Made by a program: the position numbers and the translations under genes. The notes under the pieces were generated by a model. It was given only the letters and a program-made list of their open reading frames with translations, made no database searches and was not told where the DNA came from. From G965216695 sp965216695 (GTDB taxonomy: Bacteria > Pseudomonadota > Gammaproteobacteria > Pseudomonadales > Azotimanducaceae), in NCBI GenBank assembly GCA_965216695.1, contig OZ244212.1, positions 1,364,001-1,428,000 of the forward strand: a stretch of 64,000 bases of DNA. Reading direction: 5' to 3'. Shown one piece after another: positions 44,497 to 54,115 of the stretch. Position 1 is the stretch's first letter; every line of letters starts with the position of its first letter.

Positions 44497-45681
44497 ATGA
44501 CCGAACACTACCTCACCGAAGAACGGCGCATGATCCAGGACGTCGCTCGCGAGTTCACAAGGAACGAAATCATTCCTGTAGCAAACGAGCTGGACCCTGT
44601 ACAGGGCGATATACCCATGAGCCTGCGCGACAAAATGGGCGAGATGGGCTACTTCGGCATCCGCATGCCGGAGAAGTACGGCGGCCTTGGTCTGGGTGCG
44701 TTCGAATACTGCCTCATCACCGAAGAACTCGCGCGTGGCTGGATGAGCGTTGCCAGCATCATTGCACGTGCGTCCTCGCTGATGAACGTTGGCGGATGGC
44801 CGGAATCGCGACGCCTGGAAATGACCGCAAAGGCCGCACGCGGCGAGTATCTCGCGGCCGTCGCGCTGTCCGAACCGAACGCAGGTTCAGATCTTGCGAA
44901 CGTCAGCTGCCGAGCCGTCCTCGACGGCGACGAGTGGGTCATCACCGGCAACAAGTATTGGTGCACATTCGCCGACCAGGCCGACTACATTTCACTCTTG
45001 GCCCGCGTCGGCACGGACGAGAGCGCGCGGCACAAAGGCCTGCGCACCTTCATCATCGACAAGCCGCGCGGCGAGCTTCCGGCAGGCTGCTCCGGCGCAC
45101 CAATACCCAAGATCGGGTATTTCGGGTGGCGAACCTACGAACTTGCATTCGACGGCTGCCGCATCCCCAAAGAAAACGTGGTAACGGCGACCAGCGGGGA
45201 CGCCGAGGGTTTCGACAACGCGGTGAATTTTCTGAACGTCGCCCGCGCGCACACCGCCGCCCGGGCAATCGGTCTGGCGCGTGGGGCGCTCGAGGATGCA
45301 ATGGCCTACGCCCAGGAACGGGTTCAATTCGGCGTACCGATCAGCGACTTCCAGGAAAACCGGTTCAAACTCGCGCGCATGGCCAGCGAGGTCGAAGCAT
45401 CGCGGCAGCTGATGTATCACGTCGCAACATTAATGGACAACGGCCAGACCGCAGATCGGGAAGCCGCCATGGTGAAGTGGCATGCAACGGAAATGGCGGA
45501 GCGGGTAACGTCCGATGCGCTGCAGATTCTCGGCGGCGCCGGCTACACGAAACTGCACGCGGTGGAACGCTACTGGCGCGACGCCCGATTGACGAAGATT
45601 TTCGAGGGCACGAGCGAAATTCAGCTCCGGATCATCTCCGACCGCATGCTCGGAAAACCCGGCAAGCGCCACGCCGTGTAG
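44497..45681 (+). CDS. acyl-CoA dehydrogenase
   Basis: 394 residues, typical length. The N-terminal domain begins LTEERRMIQDVAREF, FAD-binding motif VALSEPNAGSDLANV, ITGNKYWCTFADQAD and the catalytic-Glu region LTKIFEGTSEIQLRIISDRML are all present, with the Glu of FEG as base. It is isolated on the + strand, 102 bp upstream of the MoxR-type gene. Substrate chain length cannot be told from sequence. Confidence 0.92.
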   Translation: MTEHYLTEERRMIQDVAREFTRNEIIPVANELDPVQGDIPMSLRDKMGEMGYFGIRMPEKYGGLGLGAFEYCLITEELARGWMSVASIIARASSLMNVGGWPESRRLEMTAKAARGEYLAAVALSEPNAGSDLANVSCRAVLDGDEWVITGNKYWCTFADQADYISLLARVGTDESARHKGLRTFIIDKPRGELPAGCSGAPIPKIGYFGWRTYELAFDGCRIPKENVVTATSGDAEGFDNAVNFLNVARAHTAARAIGLARGALEDAMAYAQERVQFGVPISDFQENRFKLARMASEVEASRQLMYHVATLMDNGQTADREAAMVKWHATEMAERVTSDALQILGGAGYTKLHAVERYWRDARLTKIFEGTSEIQLRIISDRMLGKPGKRHAV

Positions 45682-45783
45682 TCCCTGTCCGACGGGCCCG
45701 CAGCGGCCGCGGAATTGCCAACCCCGCTGGAGCCTGCGAGACTGAACTGAATTCAGACACCGTGTCATGGAGGGAGGCAGTCG

Positions 45784-47202
45784 ATGACGCGTAGCACCCA
45801 GTTGGAAGACCGACCGGCACCCACCACGCTAGGTCATCTTCTAGCGGACGGCTATCAGCCCGTACCCGTCAAGGAGGAGTTGCGGCGCAATGCAATCCGC
45901 CGGTTGGCCGAGGGACAGCGGCTGATCGACGGCGTGATCGGGTACGACGACACGGTGCTGCCCCAGCTCGCCAACGCGCTGCTGGGCGGCCAGGACATCA
46001 TTCTGCTGGGTGAACGCGGCCAGGCGAAATCGCGTATTGTCCGAAGCCTCGTCGAACTGTTGGACGAATGGTATCCCGTCCTGGAAGGCAGCGAGATCCC
46101 GGAAAACCCGTTGCGCCCGACAACGTCCATGGGCCACGCGCTGATCGCCCAGCAAGGCAACGACGCGCCCGTGCAATGGTTGCACCGTAGCGAAAGGTAC
46201 GCGGAAAAACTCGCCACGCCGGACATCACGATCGCCGACCTGATCGGGGAAGTGGATCCCATCAAGGTCGCGGAAGGCCGGTATCTAACGGACGAGGCAA
46301 CGCTGCACTACGGTCTTGTGCCACGCGTCAACCACGGTGTGTTCGCGGTGAACGAGTTGCCGGACCTTGCCGAGCGCATTCAGGTGGGGCTTTTGAACCT
46401 CCTCGAGGAACGCGATATTCAGATCCGGGGTCATCGGGTGAGACTGCCGCTCGACGTGTTGATCGTTGCAACCGCAAACCCGGAGGATTACACCAATCGG
46501 GGTCGTATCATCACCCCGCTGAAAGACCGCTACGGCGCACAGATACGCACGCACTACCCCACAACGATCGAGGACGAACTGGCAATTCTGGATCAGGAAG
46601 CCGAACCGATTGCCGGCGGGGACTACGGGACTCACGTGGCGCCGTTCATGCGCGAGATCATTGCCCAGATAACCCATGAAGCGCGCCTGTCGCCGGACAT
46701 CAACCAACGTTCCGGCGTCTCGGTGCGAGCCACCATCGCGTGTTACCAGACACTGCTTGCAAACGCGTTCCGCAGGGCGCTCGCGCATGGTGAATCCGAG
46801 ATAGCCCCGCGCATATCGGATCTGCCGTACGTTATGCCGTCGTTGCAGGGCAAAATCGAGTTCGAGGCCATGGAAGAAGGCCAGGAAGACAAGATCACTG
46901 CACGACTCGTCAACAAGGCGGTGAAGAAGGTCTTCGACCGCCACTACGATATACAGAACCTGGAATCGATCGCCGCCGCATTTTCGGAGTCCGTGCACGT
47001 GGACACGGCCAGCACGCTCCCTGCCACCGCTTACGAAGACGTGTACGAGGAAATTCCCGCGTTTCGCGATCTGCTTGCGGATCCCGCGGCCATGTCACCC
47101 GGCGAACGGGCCGCAACCGTCGAATTCGTGTTGGAGGGATTGCACCTGCATCAGCTACTCAACAAGCACAGCAGCGGCGGACACGCCGTGTATTCCGGCT
47201 GA
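45784..47202 (+). CDS. MoxR/ChlI-like AAA+ ATPase
   Basis: 472 residues with Walker A GERGQAKS (residues 76-83), and a Walker B-like GVFAVNELPDL with sensor VATANPEDYTNRGR. The fold is that of magnesium chelatase ChlI and MoxR proteins. It is followed at once by a VWA-domain protein, the usual pairing for these chaperone-like ATPases that insert cofactors or remodel proteins. The ribosome site is GGAGGGAGG. Confidence 0.9.
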   Translation: MTRSTQLEDRPAPTTLGHLLADGYQPVPVKEELRRNAIRRLAEGQRLIDGVIGYDDTVLPQLANALLGGQDIILLGERGQAKSRIVRSLVELLDEWYPVLEGSEIPENPLRPTTSMGHALIAQQGNDAPVQWLHRSERYAEKLATPDITIADLIGEVDPIKVAEGRYLTDEATLHYGLVPRVNHGVFAVNELPDLAERIQVGLLNLLEERDIQIRGHRVRLPLDVLIVATANPEDYTNRGRIITPLKDRYGAQIRTHYPTTIEDELAILDQEAEPIAGGDYGTHVAPFMREIIAQITHEARLSPDINQRSGVSVRATIACYQTLLANAFRRALAHGESEIAPRISDLPYVMPSLQGKIEFEAMEEGQEDKITARLVNKAVKKVFDRHYDIQNLESIAAAFSESVHVDTASTLPATAYEDVYEEIPAFRDLLADPAAMSPGERAATVEFVLEGLHLHQLLNKHSSGGHAVYSG

Positions 47203-47205
47203 ACT

Positions 47206-49242
47206 GTGCGCGACTTTCCAACGCATCACCGTTTTACCCGTTGGGACGGCTCGCAGTCGCTCGATCTGGAAGCGCACCAGGTCCTCGAGCAACTGACGTC
47301 CGAGTTGATGGAACACGGAGATCTCCGTTGGGCCATGCGCAATCTGTTGTCCCGCGGAATGCAGATCCCCCAGGGCGGCTATCTGGAAGGTCTGCGCGAC
47401 CTGATGAAGCAGTTGCGCGACAAGAAGCGCGAGCAGCTGCAACGTTTCAATCTGGAATCCATCTTCGACGGATTCCGGGAGAAGCTCGACGAGATTCTCG
47501 CGCTGGAGCGCGAGCGGATCGCGCAGTGGCAGAACGACGATCACGATGACGCTGATGCCGAGTCGGCGAACAAGGATGGCGGCTCGTTTTCAGACGACGT
47601 GTTACGCCAGATCGCCCGTAAGAATCAACGCGAACTGGACGAACTCCCGGAGGATCTCGCCGCCCAGGTGAAAGCCCTGGAATCGTACGAATTTCTCAAC
47701 CCCGATGCCCAGAAAGCCTTTCTCGAGCTGCTGAACCAGTTGCGTGAGGCCATGACCAAGACGTTTTTCAACAGCGTCGAAGACATGGTGAACAACATGT
47801 CCGACGGCGACATAGAGCGCATGAAAGACATGCTGGCTGCGCTGAACGACATGCTGGTGAAGAAGATCGCCGGCGAAGACCCCGGCTTCGACGACTTCAT
47901 GAAGGAGTTCGGCGACATGTTCGGGGACCAACCGCCGCAATCGCTCGACGAACTGCTCGATCAGATGCGCAAACAGATGGCAGCAGCGCAGTCGCTGCTC
48001 AACTCGTTGAGCGCGGAACAACGCGACCAGCTCGCATCGCTGATGCAGGACCGTTTCAACGATCCCGAGCTCAATTCCGAACTGCGCAAGCTCGCCAAAG
48101 AGATGGATTTTCTGAACCCCGAAGGATCCCAGTACGACTTTTCGGGCAGCGAGCGCCTCGATCTGGACGCGGCAATGCAGTTGATGGACGACATGCAGTC
48201 CATGGACGATCTCCTGGACCAGCTGCAGAGCGCCGAACGCAACGCGCGCCTGGACGACGTGAACCGCGACCTGCTCCGCGAACTGCTCGGCGAGGACGCG
48301 GCCGACAACGTCGATCAACTCGACGAGCTGCTGAAGCTTCTGGAAGAAGCCGGCTACATCCAATCCACCGACGGCAACCGCTGGGAAATTACCGCGCGCG
48401 GATCACGCATGATCGGGCAGAAGGCGTTGCGCGAAATCTACGACCGGCTCAAGCGTCAGAATCTCGGCAATCACGCCATTCCGGAAGAAGGCCGCTTCGG
48501 CGAACGCCTGGAGCAGACCAAGCCCTACGAATTCGGCGACCCGTTCCACCTGCATCTGCCGCGTACGATCCGCAACGCGCTGTCCCGCAACGGACCGGGC
48601 AAACCCGTGCAGCTGGTTCCTGGGGATTTCGAAGTGTATCGCAGCGAACTGATCACCAGCACGGCGACCGCGATGCTGGTGGATCTGTCGTGGTCGATGG
48701 CGCTCCGCGGATCTTTTCAGGCTGCCAAGCGGGTTGCACTGGCGCTGCACCAATTGATCACGTCCCAGTACCCGAAGGACAACTTCTACATCATCGGTTT
48801 CGCCGCCTATGCGAAGGAACTGAAACCGCGTGACCTGCCGCTGCTGCAGTGGGACGAGTACGTGCTGGGCACGAACATGCAGCATGCGTTGCTATTGGCC
48901 GAACGACTGTTATCCAAACATCAGGGCGGCACGAAACAGATCATTATGATTTCCGATGGCGAGCCCACCGCCCACCTGGAGAACGGCCAGGCAATCTTCG
49001 CCTATCCGCCCACACCCGAGACCATTCGTGCGACCTTCCGTGCCGTGAAACACTGTACGACCCGCGGCGTGGCGATCAATACGTTCATGCTCGACACCAG
49101 CCACTACCTGAAGTCCTTCATGGACGAGATCGCGCGCATCAACGGAGGGCGGGTCTTCTACACCACGCCCGAGCAATTGGGCGAGTACATACTGGTGGAC
49201 TACGTGCAGCACAAACGCAAACATCTGGCCAGGCGCGCGTGA
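47206..49242 (+). CDS. VWA domain protein partner of the MoxR-like ATPase
   Basis: 678 residues from a GTG 4 bp after the ATPase stop. Long acidic/amphipathic helical regions (residues ~70-400) are followed by a VWA domain with the MIDAS start VDLSWSM (Asp493) and a MISDGEPT block. It resembles ChlD-like subunits that activate AAA+ partners. A repeated QLRDK/MLAALND-type coiled-coil pattern is visible. Client unknown. Confidence 0.88.
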   Translation: MRDFPTHHRFTRWDGSQSLDLEAHQVLEQLTSELMEHGDLRWAMRNLLSRGMQIPQGGYLEGLRDLMKQLRDKKREQLQRFNLESIFDGFREKLDEILALERERIAQWQNDDHDDADAESANKDGGSFSDDVLRQIARKNQRELDELPEDLAAQVKALESYEFLNPDAQKAFLELLNQLREAMTKTFFNSVEDMVNNMSDGDIERMKDMLAALNDMLVKKIAGEDPGFDDFMKEFGDMFGDQPPQSLDELLDQMRKQMAAAQSLLNSLSAEQRDQLASLMQDRFNDPELNSELRKLAKEMDFLNPEGSQYDFSGSERLDLDAAMQLMDDMQSMDDLLDQLQSAERNARLDDVNRDLLRELLGEDAADNVDQLDELLKLLEEAGYIQSTDGNRWEITARGSRMIGQKALREIYDRLKRQNLGNHAIPEEGRFGERLEQTKPYEFGDPFHLHLPRTIRNALSRNGPGKPVQLVPGDFEVYRSELITSTATAMLVDLSWSMALRGSFQAAKRVALALHQLITSQYPKDNFYIIGFAAYAKELKPRDLPLLQWDEYVLGTNMQHALLLAERLLSKHQGGTKQIIMISDGEPTAHLENGQAIFAYPPTPETIRATFRAVKHCTTRGVAINTFMLDTSHYLKSFMDEIARINGGRVFYTTPEQLGEYILVDYVQHKRKHLARRA

Positions 49243-49308
49243 CGATCGCACCTATGCCGTCCGTCGCCGGCTGATCAACCAAGTCACCTGAACAGGATCA
49301 ACCCAACT

Positions 49309-49761
49309 ATGGGAGGCAAATACTTCGAAGAACTCGAGGTTGGCATGGAGTTCCAGCACGAACCGGGACGCACCGTCACCGAGACAGACAATCTACTGTT
49401 CACCACAATGACGCTGAATCCCCAGCCGCTGCATCTGGACGCAGAGTTTGCGCGGGGCACCCAGCATGGACAGATTCTGGTAAACAGCATCTTCACGCTC
49501 GGCCTCGTGGTAGGCCTGTCGGTGGGCGACACCACGCTCGGTACAACGCTCGGTAACCTCGGATTCGACAAAACCACGTTTCCCAACCCGGTGTTCGTCG
49601 GGGACACCATCCGTGTGGCGACCGTGGTGCGCGACAAGCGCGAAAGCCGCAGCAAACCCGACCGCGGCATAGTTACGTTCGAACACATCGGAACGAATCA
49701 GCGCGGCGAGGTAGTGTGCAGCTGCCTGCGCGGCGGCATGATGATGCGCACACCCGCATGA
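49309..49761 (+). CDS. MaoC-family dehydratase
   Basis: 150 residues with the hot-dog fold signature of MaoC hydratases (FEELEVGMEF, PLHLDAEFARGTQHGQILV with its catalytic Asp and His). It hydrates or dehydrates an acyl-CoA double bond, and by similarity to mesaconyl-CoA hydratase may act on a branched C4-C5 diacid CoA. It is coupled by a 4-bp ATGA overlap to the CitE-like lyase. Confidence 0.85.
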   Translation: MGGKYFEELEVGMEFQHEPGRTVTETDNLLFTTMTLNPQPLHLDAEFARGTQHGQILVNSIFTLGLVVGLSVGDTTLGTTLGNLGFDKTTFPNPVFVGDTIRVATVVRDKRESRSKPDRGIVTFEHIGTNQRGEVVCSCLRGGMMMRTPA

Positions 49762-50657
49762 CCGCCGATCCGCTTCGCCGCAGCTGTCACTTCGTACCAG
49801 GCGCCAACGAAAAAATGCTGCACAAGTCGCTGGCAACCGACGCCGACACGCTGGTGCTGGACCTCGAAGACGCGGTAACGCCGGACAACAAGGACAGCGC
49901 CAGGCAAACGATCAGCGCGTGGCTGCGCGACGTCGACTTCGGCGTTCAGGAGCGCACCGTCCGCATCAACCCGTTGGACACGCCGTGGGGGCGCGACGAT
50001 GTCGCGCAGACAATGCCCCACCCGCCGGATGCGTACGTGGTACCCAAGGTGTCCACGCTGGCGGAGCTTGAGGACCTCGACCGCCTCATTACAACGCTGG
50101 AATCGGAGTACGGTCACCCGGAAGGCGGGATCGGACTCATTCTGGTGTCCACCGAAACGCCGCTCGGCGCATTGAACCTGCCAACGTTTACTCAGTGTAA
50201 ACGCGTCGTTGCGCTGTCGTGGGGCGCCGAGGATCTGTCGGCTGCGCTCGGCGCACCTGCCAACCGCAAGGCCGACGGCGCCTACCTGGACGTATACCGC
50301 TACTGCCGCGTGCAGACGCTGCTGTGCGCCGCGGCCGGTGGCGTACAGCCCATTGATACGGTTTTCGTCGACGTGCGCGACCCTGCGTCGCTGGAGGCGG
50401 AAAGCATTGAGGCAGCAATGATGGGTTTCACCGGCAAGATCACGATTCATCCGGACCAGATTCCGGTGGTCAACGCGGCGTTCACACCCAGCGATGACGC
50501 TGTCGCCCACGCGCGCGCGTTGCTCGCGGAGTTCGACAAAGCGCAGGCCGACGGCCGCATGGCGTTTCAGTTTGAAGGTCAGATGGTGGACGTACCACAC
50601 CTCGTCCGAGCGCAGAAAATACTCGCCCGGGCCGAACAGATCGCGGCGCGTTCGTGA
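49758..50657 (+). CDS. HpcH/HpaI-type CoA lyase (CitE-like)
   Basis: 299 residues from ATG 49758 (4-bp overlap with MaoC). The acid residues of the CitE fold are seen in LVLDLEDAV, and in SWGAEDLSAA and PDQIPVVNAAF. These enzymes split malyl-CoA, beta-methylmalyl-CoA, citramalyl-CoA or similar to acetyl-/propionyl-CoA and glyoxylate or pyruvate. Together with MaoC and an enoyl-CoA hydratase it makes a short-chain dicarboxyl-CoA cleavage module. Confidence 0.9.
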   Translation: MTADPLRRSCHFVPGANEKMLHKSLATDADTLVLDLEDAVTPDNKDSARQTISAWLRDVDFGVQERTVRINPLDTPWGRDDVAQTMPHPPDAYVVPKVSTLAELEDLDRLITTLESEYGHPEGGIGLILVSTETPLGALNLPTFTQCKRVVALSWGAEDLSAALGAPANRKADGAYLDVYRYCRVQTLLCAAAGGVQPIDTVFVDVRDPASLEAESIEAAMMGFTGKITIHPDQIPVVNAAFTPSDDAVAHARALLAEFDKAQADGRMAFQFEGQMVDVPHLVRAQKILARAEQIAARS

Positions 50658-51463
50658 CCCGCGAGGTAGCGCTCGACACCGACCGTATCGTTGCCACTGT
50701 CGACGACGACGGCGTTGGCTGGCTCATGTTCAACAACCCTGCGCGCCACAACGCACTCTCGCTGGCAATGTGGCAGGGCATCGCCGACGCGCTCGATGTG
50801 TTTCAGTCCGACGCGGCGGTGCGCGCCGTGGTTATGCGCGGTGCGGGTGGCAAGGCCTTCATATCCGGCGCCGATATCTCGGAATTCGATGCCAAACGTG
50901 CATCCGCGGCACAGCGCGCAAGCTACGGTGAAACTGCGGCCGAAGCGAACCGCCGGCTCGCGCGGTTTACGAAACCGCTGATTGCGTGGATTGAGGGGTA
51001 CTGCATAGGCGGCGGGCTGGCAACAGCCCTTTACGCAGACGTGCGATTTGCGACAGACGATGCCCGCTTTGCGATTCCGGCGGCGCGGCTTGGGCTCGGC
51101 TACGAATACGATGGTATTGCCAAGCTCGCTCGCTTGGTCGGTCCGTCCAACGCCCGCGACATCCTCTTCTCCGCTCGCCACCTCAATGCCGGCGAGGCGC
51201 GTGCGATGGGTCTGGTGAATTTCGTGTTTGACCGCGACGACATGGAAACGTCGGTACGCGACTACGTTTCCCGCATCGGCAACAATGCGCCGATGACCAT
51301 TGCCGCAGCGAAAGCGGCGATTGATACCTGGGAGCGAGGGGGCCGTCAGGAAGACATTGAGAATGTAAAGAAATTGGTCGATGAATGCTTCGACAGCGCA
51401 GATTATAAGGAAGGACGACGTGCCTTCAGAGAGAAGAGAACCCCAGACTTCCAAGGCCACTGA
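50654..51463 (+). CDS. enoyl-CoA hydratase/isomerase
   Basis: 269 residues from GTG 50654 (GTGA overlap with the lyase gene). Crotonase motifs: NNPARHNALSLAMWQG, oxyanion GKAFISGADISEF and GYCIGGGLATALY, catalytic region RLGLGYEYDGIA in place of the usual Glu-rich loop, then FSARHLNAGEARAMGLVN. It catalyses hydration or isomerisation of an acyl-CoA. It is the last gene of the three-gene module. Confidence 0.9.
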   Translation: MTREVALDTDRIVATVDDDGVGWLMFNNPARHNALSLAMWQGIADALDVFQSDAAVRAVVMRGAGGKAFISGADISEFDAKRASAAQRASYGETAAEANRRLARFTKPLIAWIEGYCIGGGLATALYADVRFATDDARFAIPAARLGLGYEYDGIAKLARLVGPSNARDILFSARHLNAGEARAMGLVNFVFDRDDMETSVRDYVSRIGNNAPMTIAAAKAAIDTWERGGRQEDIENVKKLVDECFDSADYKEGRRAFREKRTPDFQGH

Positions 51464-51605
51464 TCCGGGTGTGCGGCGCCCGAATCGGTTGTGACCGCCC
51501 TGAATTCCGGCACGTCGTCCTTTAACCGATTGTCCTTTACATCGTTGATCGCTAGTTGTTGTTAAGCTCTCCTTGTTTTCGCCACCAGATCGCTCCGGAG
51601 GCGTA

Positions 51606-52079
51606 CTATCGATCCTCGGCTGATTCCAGGGACGATTCGTCCACAGCCGGCGCATCCAGCGATTCGCGCACGAACTCCCGAACCACGACCCAGGGATGTG
51701 CGTCACCGCGCCCTCGGCATCGTGAATCGAACAATTCTGCTTCTACCTCCGCGCCGAAGCGCGTCGGGTAGGGTCCGATCTCCACACCATGCAGTGCCGT
51801 GAAGTACCAGAACTCTCCCACGCGGTAGACATTGCGTCTCGAAGGCTCATCCGTTTTCCGGCCCGCATCGGGTCGCAGCGTCACCACGTTGCCTGAGCGC
51901 CCTTGTCCGGTAACCGCGTCCGTCGCGCCACCCACCACATTGGTCCGATATCCGTTGCTGTCCTGGTCCCGCTGCATGAGTATTCCGTCACTGAATGCAG
52001 ACATTGTGTCGAACAGCGCACGCACTGTCTGTGAGACGGATGTGTCGTTTGTAAACCACTCTTTCCGCAGGTTTTTCAT
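51606..52079 (-). CDS. DUF6316-like hypothetical protein
   Basis: 157 residues from ATG 52079 (GGAAAG ribosome site). The C-terminal part YRVGEFWYFTALHGVEIGPY with EAELFDSRC is the pattern of the small DUF6316 group. The rest is charged and low-complexity. No function known. It is divergent from the Wza-like gene with 53 bp between starts. Confidence 0.7.
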   Translation of the reverse strand: MKNLRKEWFTNDTSVSQTVRALFDTMSAFSDGILMQRDQDSNGYRTNVVGGATDAVTGQGRSGNVVTLRPDAGRKTDEPSRRNVYRVGEFWYFTALHGVEIGPYPTRFGAEVEAELFDSRCRGRGDAHPWVVVREFVRESLDAPAVDESSLESAEDR

Positions 52080-52132
52080 TTGCTTCGGCTTTCCATGTAT
52101 CATCCGCCCGATTCGCAACGAGATTGAGATTC

Positions 52133-52753
52133 ATGACGTTCACACGCCTCAGGGACTACGGACTTCCGCTACTGGTGCTCATTGCACTCGTCGGCTGCAA
52201 CTCAACTCCTGTGAGCCTGCCGCCTACGGAAACATCCGGCATCGTCGAGTTCACCGACGAGTACCGGATTGGTGTCGGCGACTCGCTGAACGTAAGCGTA
52301 TGGCGCAACCCCGATCTGAGCGTCACGGTACCGGTACGCCCGGACGGCATGATCTCTGTACCGCTGGCCGGCGACGTGCTGGTTGGCGGTAAGACGCCCG
52401 AACAGGTAAGTGCGGTGATTTCCGAACGCCTGGCAAAATTCATCCGCGACCCCTACGTCACGACGATCGTGACATCGATGGGGAGCGACCAGTATCGCTC
52501 GCGCGTGCGTGTCACCGGAGCGGTAAGCAGTCCGCGCTCACTGCCCTATCGACAGGGAATGACGGTCATGGATCTGGTACTGGAAGCCGGCGGTTTGAAC
52601 GAATTCGCCAACGCCGGGCGCACCACCATGTATCGCCGCGACGGCGAACGACTGTCCATACAACTCGACCGGATACTCTACAAGGGCGATCTGGGTACGA
52701 ACTATCTGCTCCGACCGGGTGACGTGATTACCGTTCCGGAACGACTCTTCTGA
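52133..52753 (+). CDS. XrtA/PEP-CTERM-type polysaccharide export protein (Wza-like)
   Basis: 206 residues from ATG 52133; a TTG further upstream is unneeded. A lipoprotein-like start (LIALVGCNSTP, Cys after ALVG) is followed by the poly_export (Wza) domain YRIGVGDSLNVSVWRNPDL and SLBB-like repeat PVRPDGMISVPLAGD, then RVRVTGAVSSPRSLPYRQGM. It fits the short exporter of XrtA-linked exopolysaccharide loci. It probably forms part of the outer-membrane polysaccharide channel. Confidence 0.85.
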   Translation: MTFTRLRDYGLPLLVLIALVGCNSTPVSLPPTETSGIVEFTDEYRIGVGDSLNVSVWRNPDLSVTVPVRPDGMISVPLAGDVLVGGKTPEQVSAVISERLAKFIRDPYVTTIVTSMGSDQYRSRVRVTGAVSSPRSLPYRQGMTVMDLVLEAGGLNEFANAGRTTMYRRDGERLSIQLDRILYKGDLGTNYLLRPGDVITVPERLF

Positions 52754-52773
52754 TCCAGCATCGCATCATTAAA

Positions 52774-54093
52774 GTGCGTACCTGTACCCGATTGCTGGCT
52801 CTGACGCTCGGTGTCCTAGGTACCGGTACGGTTGCCGCGCTCGAAATCGACGGCTACGCACACTTTACGACCCGGTTCACGACCAATACCAACCTGTTGG
52901 AAACATCGCAGCGCGAATTCATCACCGTGCCCGGTATCAGCGCGCTGATCACACACGATACCGACCGCTTGGCAATGGAAGGCAACTACAGCGCCTCGCG
53001 CAGACTGTACACGCGACGCTTTCACGACGACGAGAACGTGGTAACCGGCACCAGCATCGTACACTGGCGACCGCTGCCGCGTTATCTCGACGTAAGATTG
53101 AATCACGCCCGCTACGAGTCGTCGCGCAATTTGAACGAGCCGTTCGTGCAGTCCAATCGCCAGTTCACCGACCGACTCGAAGTCGGACCAATGTTTCACA
53201 CGCGCGTCCGCCGGACCGACGAACTGCAGTTGGAGTACAACTTCGTCGATTACAACGCGTCGCGCACGCTAACCAACGCGGATGAGGAACAAGTACTAGC
53301 GCGTTACATCTTCGGCTTTCAAGCGCCTCGACGATTGACGCTCGAAGGCTATGAGCGTGACATCGACTTCGACAACCCCGACTCTCCGGATATCGATGAA
53401 ACCACGTTCACCGGGCGCTTCCGACAGATATACGACCGCTCCCGGATCTCGCTGTGGGGCGGACACACGCTGATGGAACGCACGCTGGGTCGCACGGACG
53501 TGGACGGCGCAATCGGTGGCTTCAACATCTCGGTCAGCCCATGGTCCGATCTCGAGTTCCGCGCCCGCGGCGACCGCCAGATCCGCTACCGCAGCGAACG
53601 CCTGGAACTGGGTACTGAATTCTTTGGGGAAGTACTGGAGGAGGACACCGAGGTCAACGAGGTGTTCGAGCAGGATTCCGCCACCCTCAGCGCTACCCGG
53701 CTACTGTCCGGATCGATTGCGACGCTGTACGTCAACTGGTCGAACACCGACTTCATAGATATTCCACGCGATCGGAAATCGTGGCGCACCGGGCTCGCGT
53801 ACGGCCGCTTGCTGAATCGCTCGATGATCATGCGCAGCTCGCTGATCTATCAGCAGACCGAATTCACCGAAGGAATTTTCGAAGACCACAAGGGCGTGCG
53901 CTTGAATGCAGAGGTCAACTGGCGTGTTGCGCGCCGGTGGGATCTGGATTTCGGCGCCGGCCTTCGCCGGCGCATACAACAGGGTCGGACGTTTACCGAA
54001 CTGGTGGGCCACATATCGTTCGTCTACAGCCTGCGCGATCGGCGGATTCCGAGAGACCCGCTCGACGAACAGCTGTTGCGCCGCGGCAACTAA
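52774..54093 (+). CDS. outer-membrane beta-barrel protein of exopolysaccharide locus
   Basis: 439 residues from GTG 52774, 20 bp after the exporter gene. A signal peptide (LLALTLGVLGTGTVAALE) precedes a protein of alternating polar/hydrophobic strands with many Arg/Asp/Thr and a typical barrel end FTELVGHISFVYSL. It is similar in size and place to the PEP-CTERM-associated outer-membrane proteins. Likely role: secretion or anchoring of the polysaccharide, inferred. Confidence 0.7.
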   Translation: MRTCTRLLALTLGVLGTGTVAALEIDGYAHFTTRFTTNTNLLETSQREFITVPGISALITHDTDRLAMEGNYSASRRLYTRRFHDDENVVTGTSIVHWRPLPRYLDVRLNHARYESSRNLNEPFVQSNRQFTDRLEVGPMFHTRVRRTDELQLEYNFVDYNASRTLTNADEEQVLARYIFGFQAPRRLTLEGYERDIDFDNPDSPDIDETTFTGRFRQIYDRSRISLWGGHTLMERTLGRTDVDGAIGGFNISVSPWSDLEFRARGDRQIRYRSERLELGTEFFGEVLEEDTEVNEVFEQDSATLSATRLLSGSIATLYVNWSNTDFIDIPRDRKSWRTGLAYGRLLNRSMIMRSSLIYQQTEFTEGIFEDHKGVRLNAEVNWRVARRWDLDFGAGLRRRIQQGRTFTELVGHISFVYSLRDRRIPRDPLDEQLLRRGN

Positions 54094-54115
54094 GCCAGAA
54101 ATCTCCCGCGCTCGG

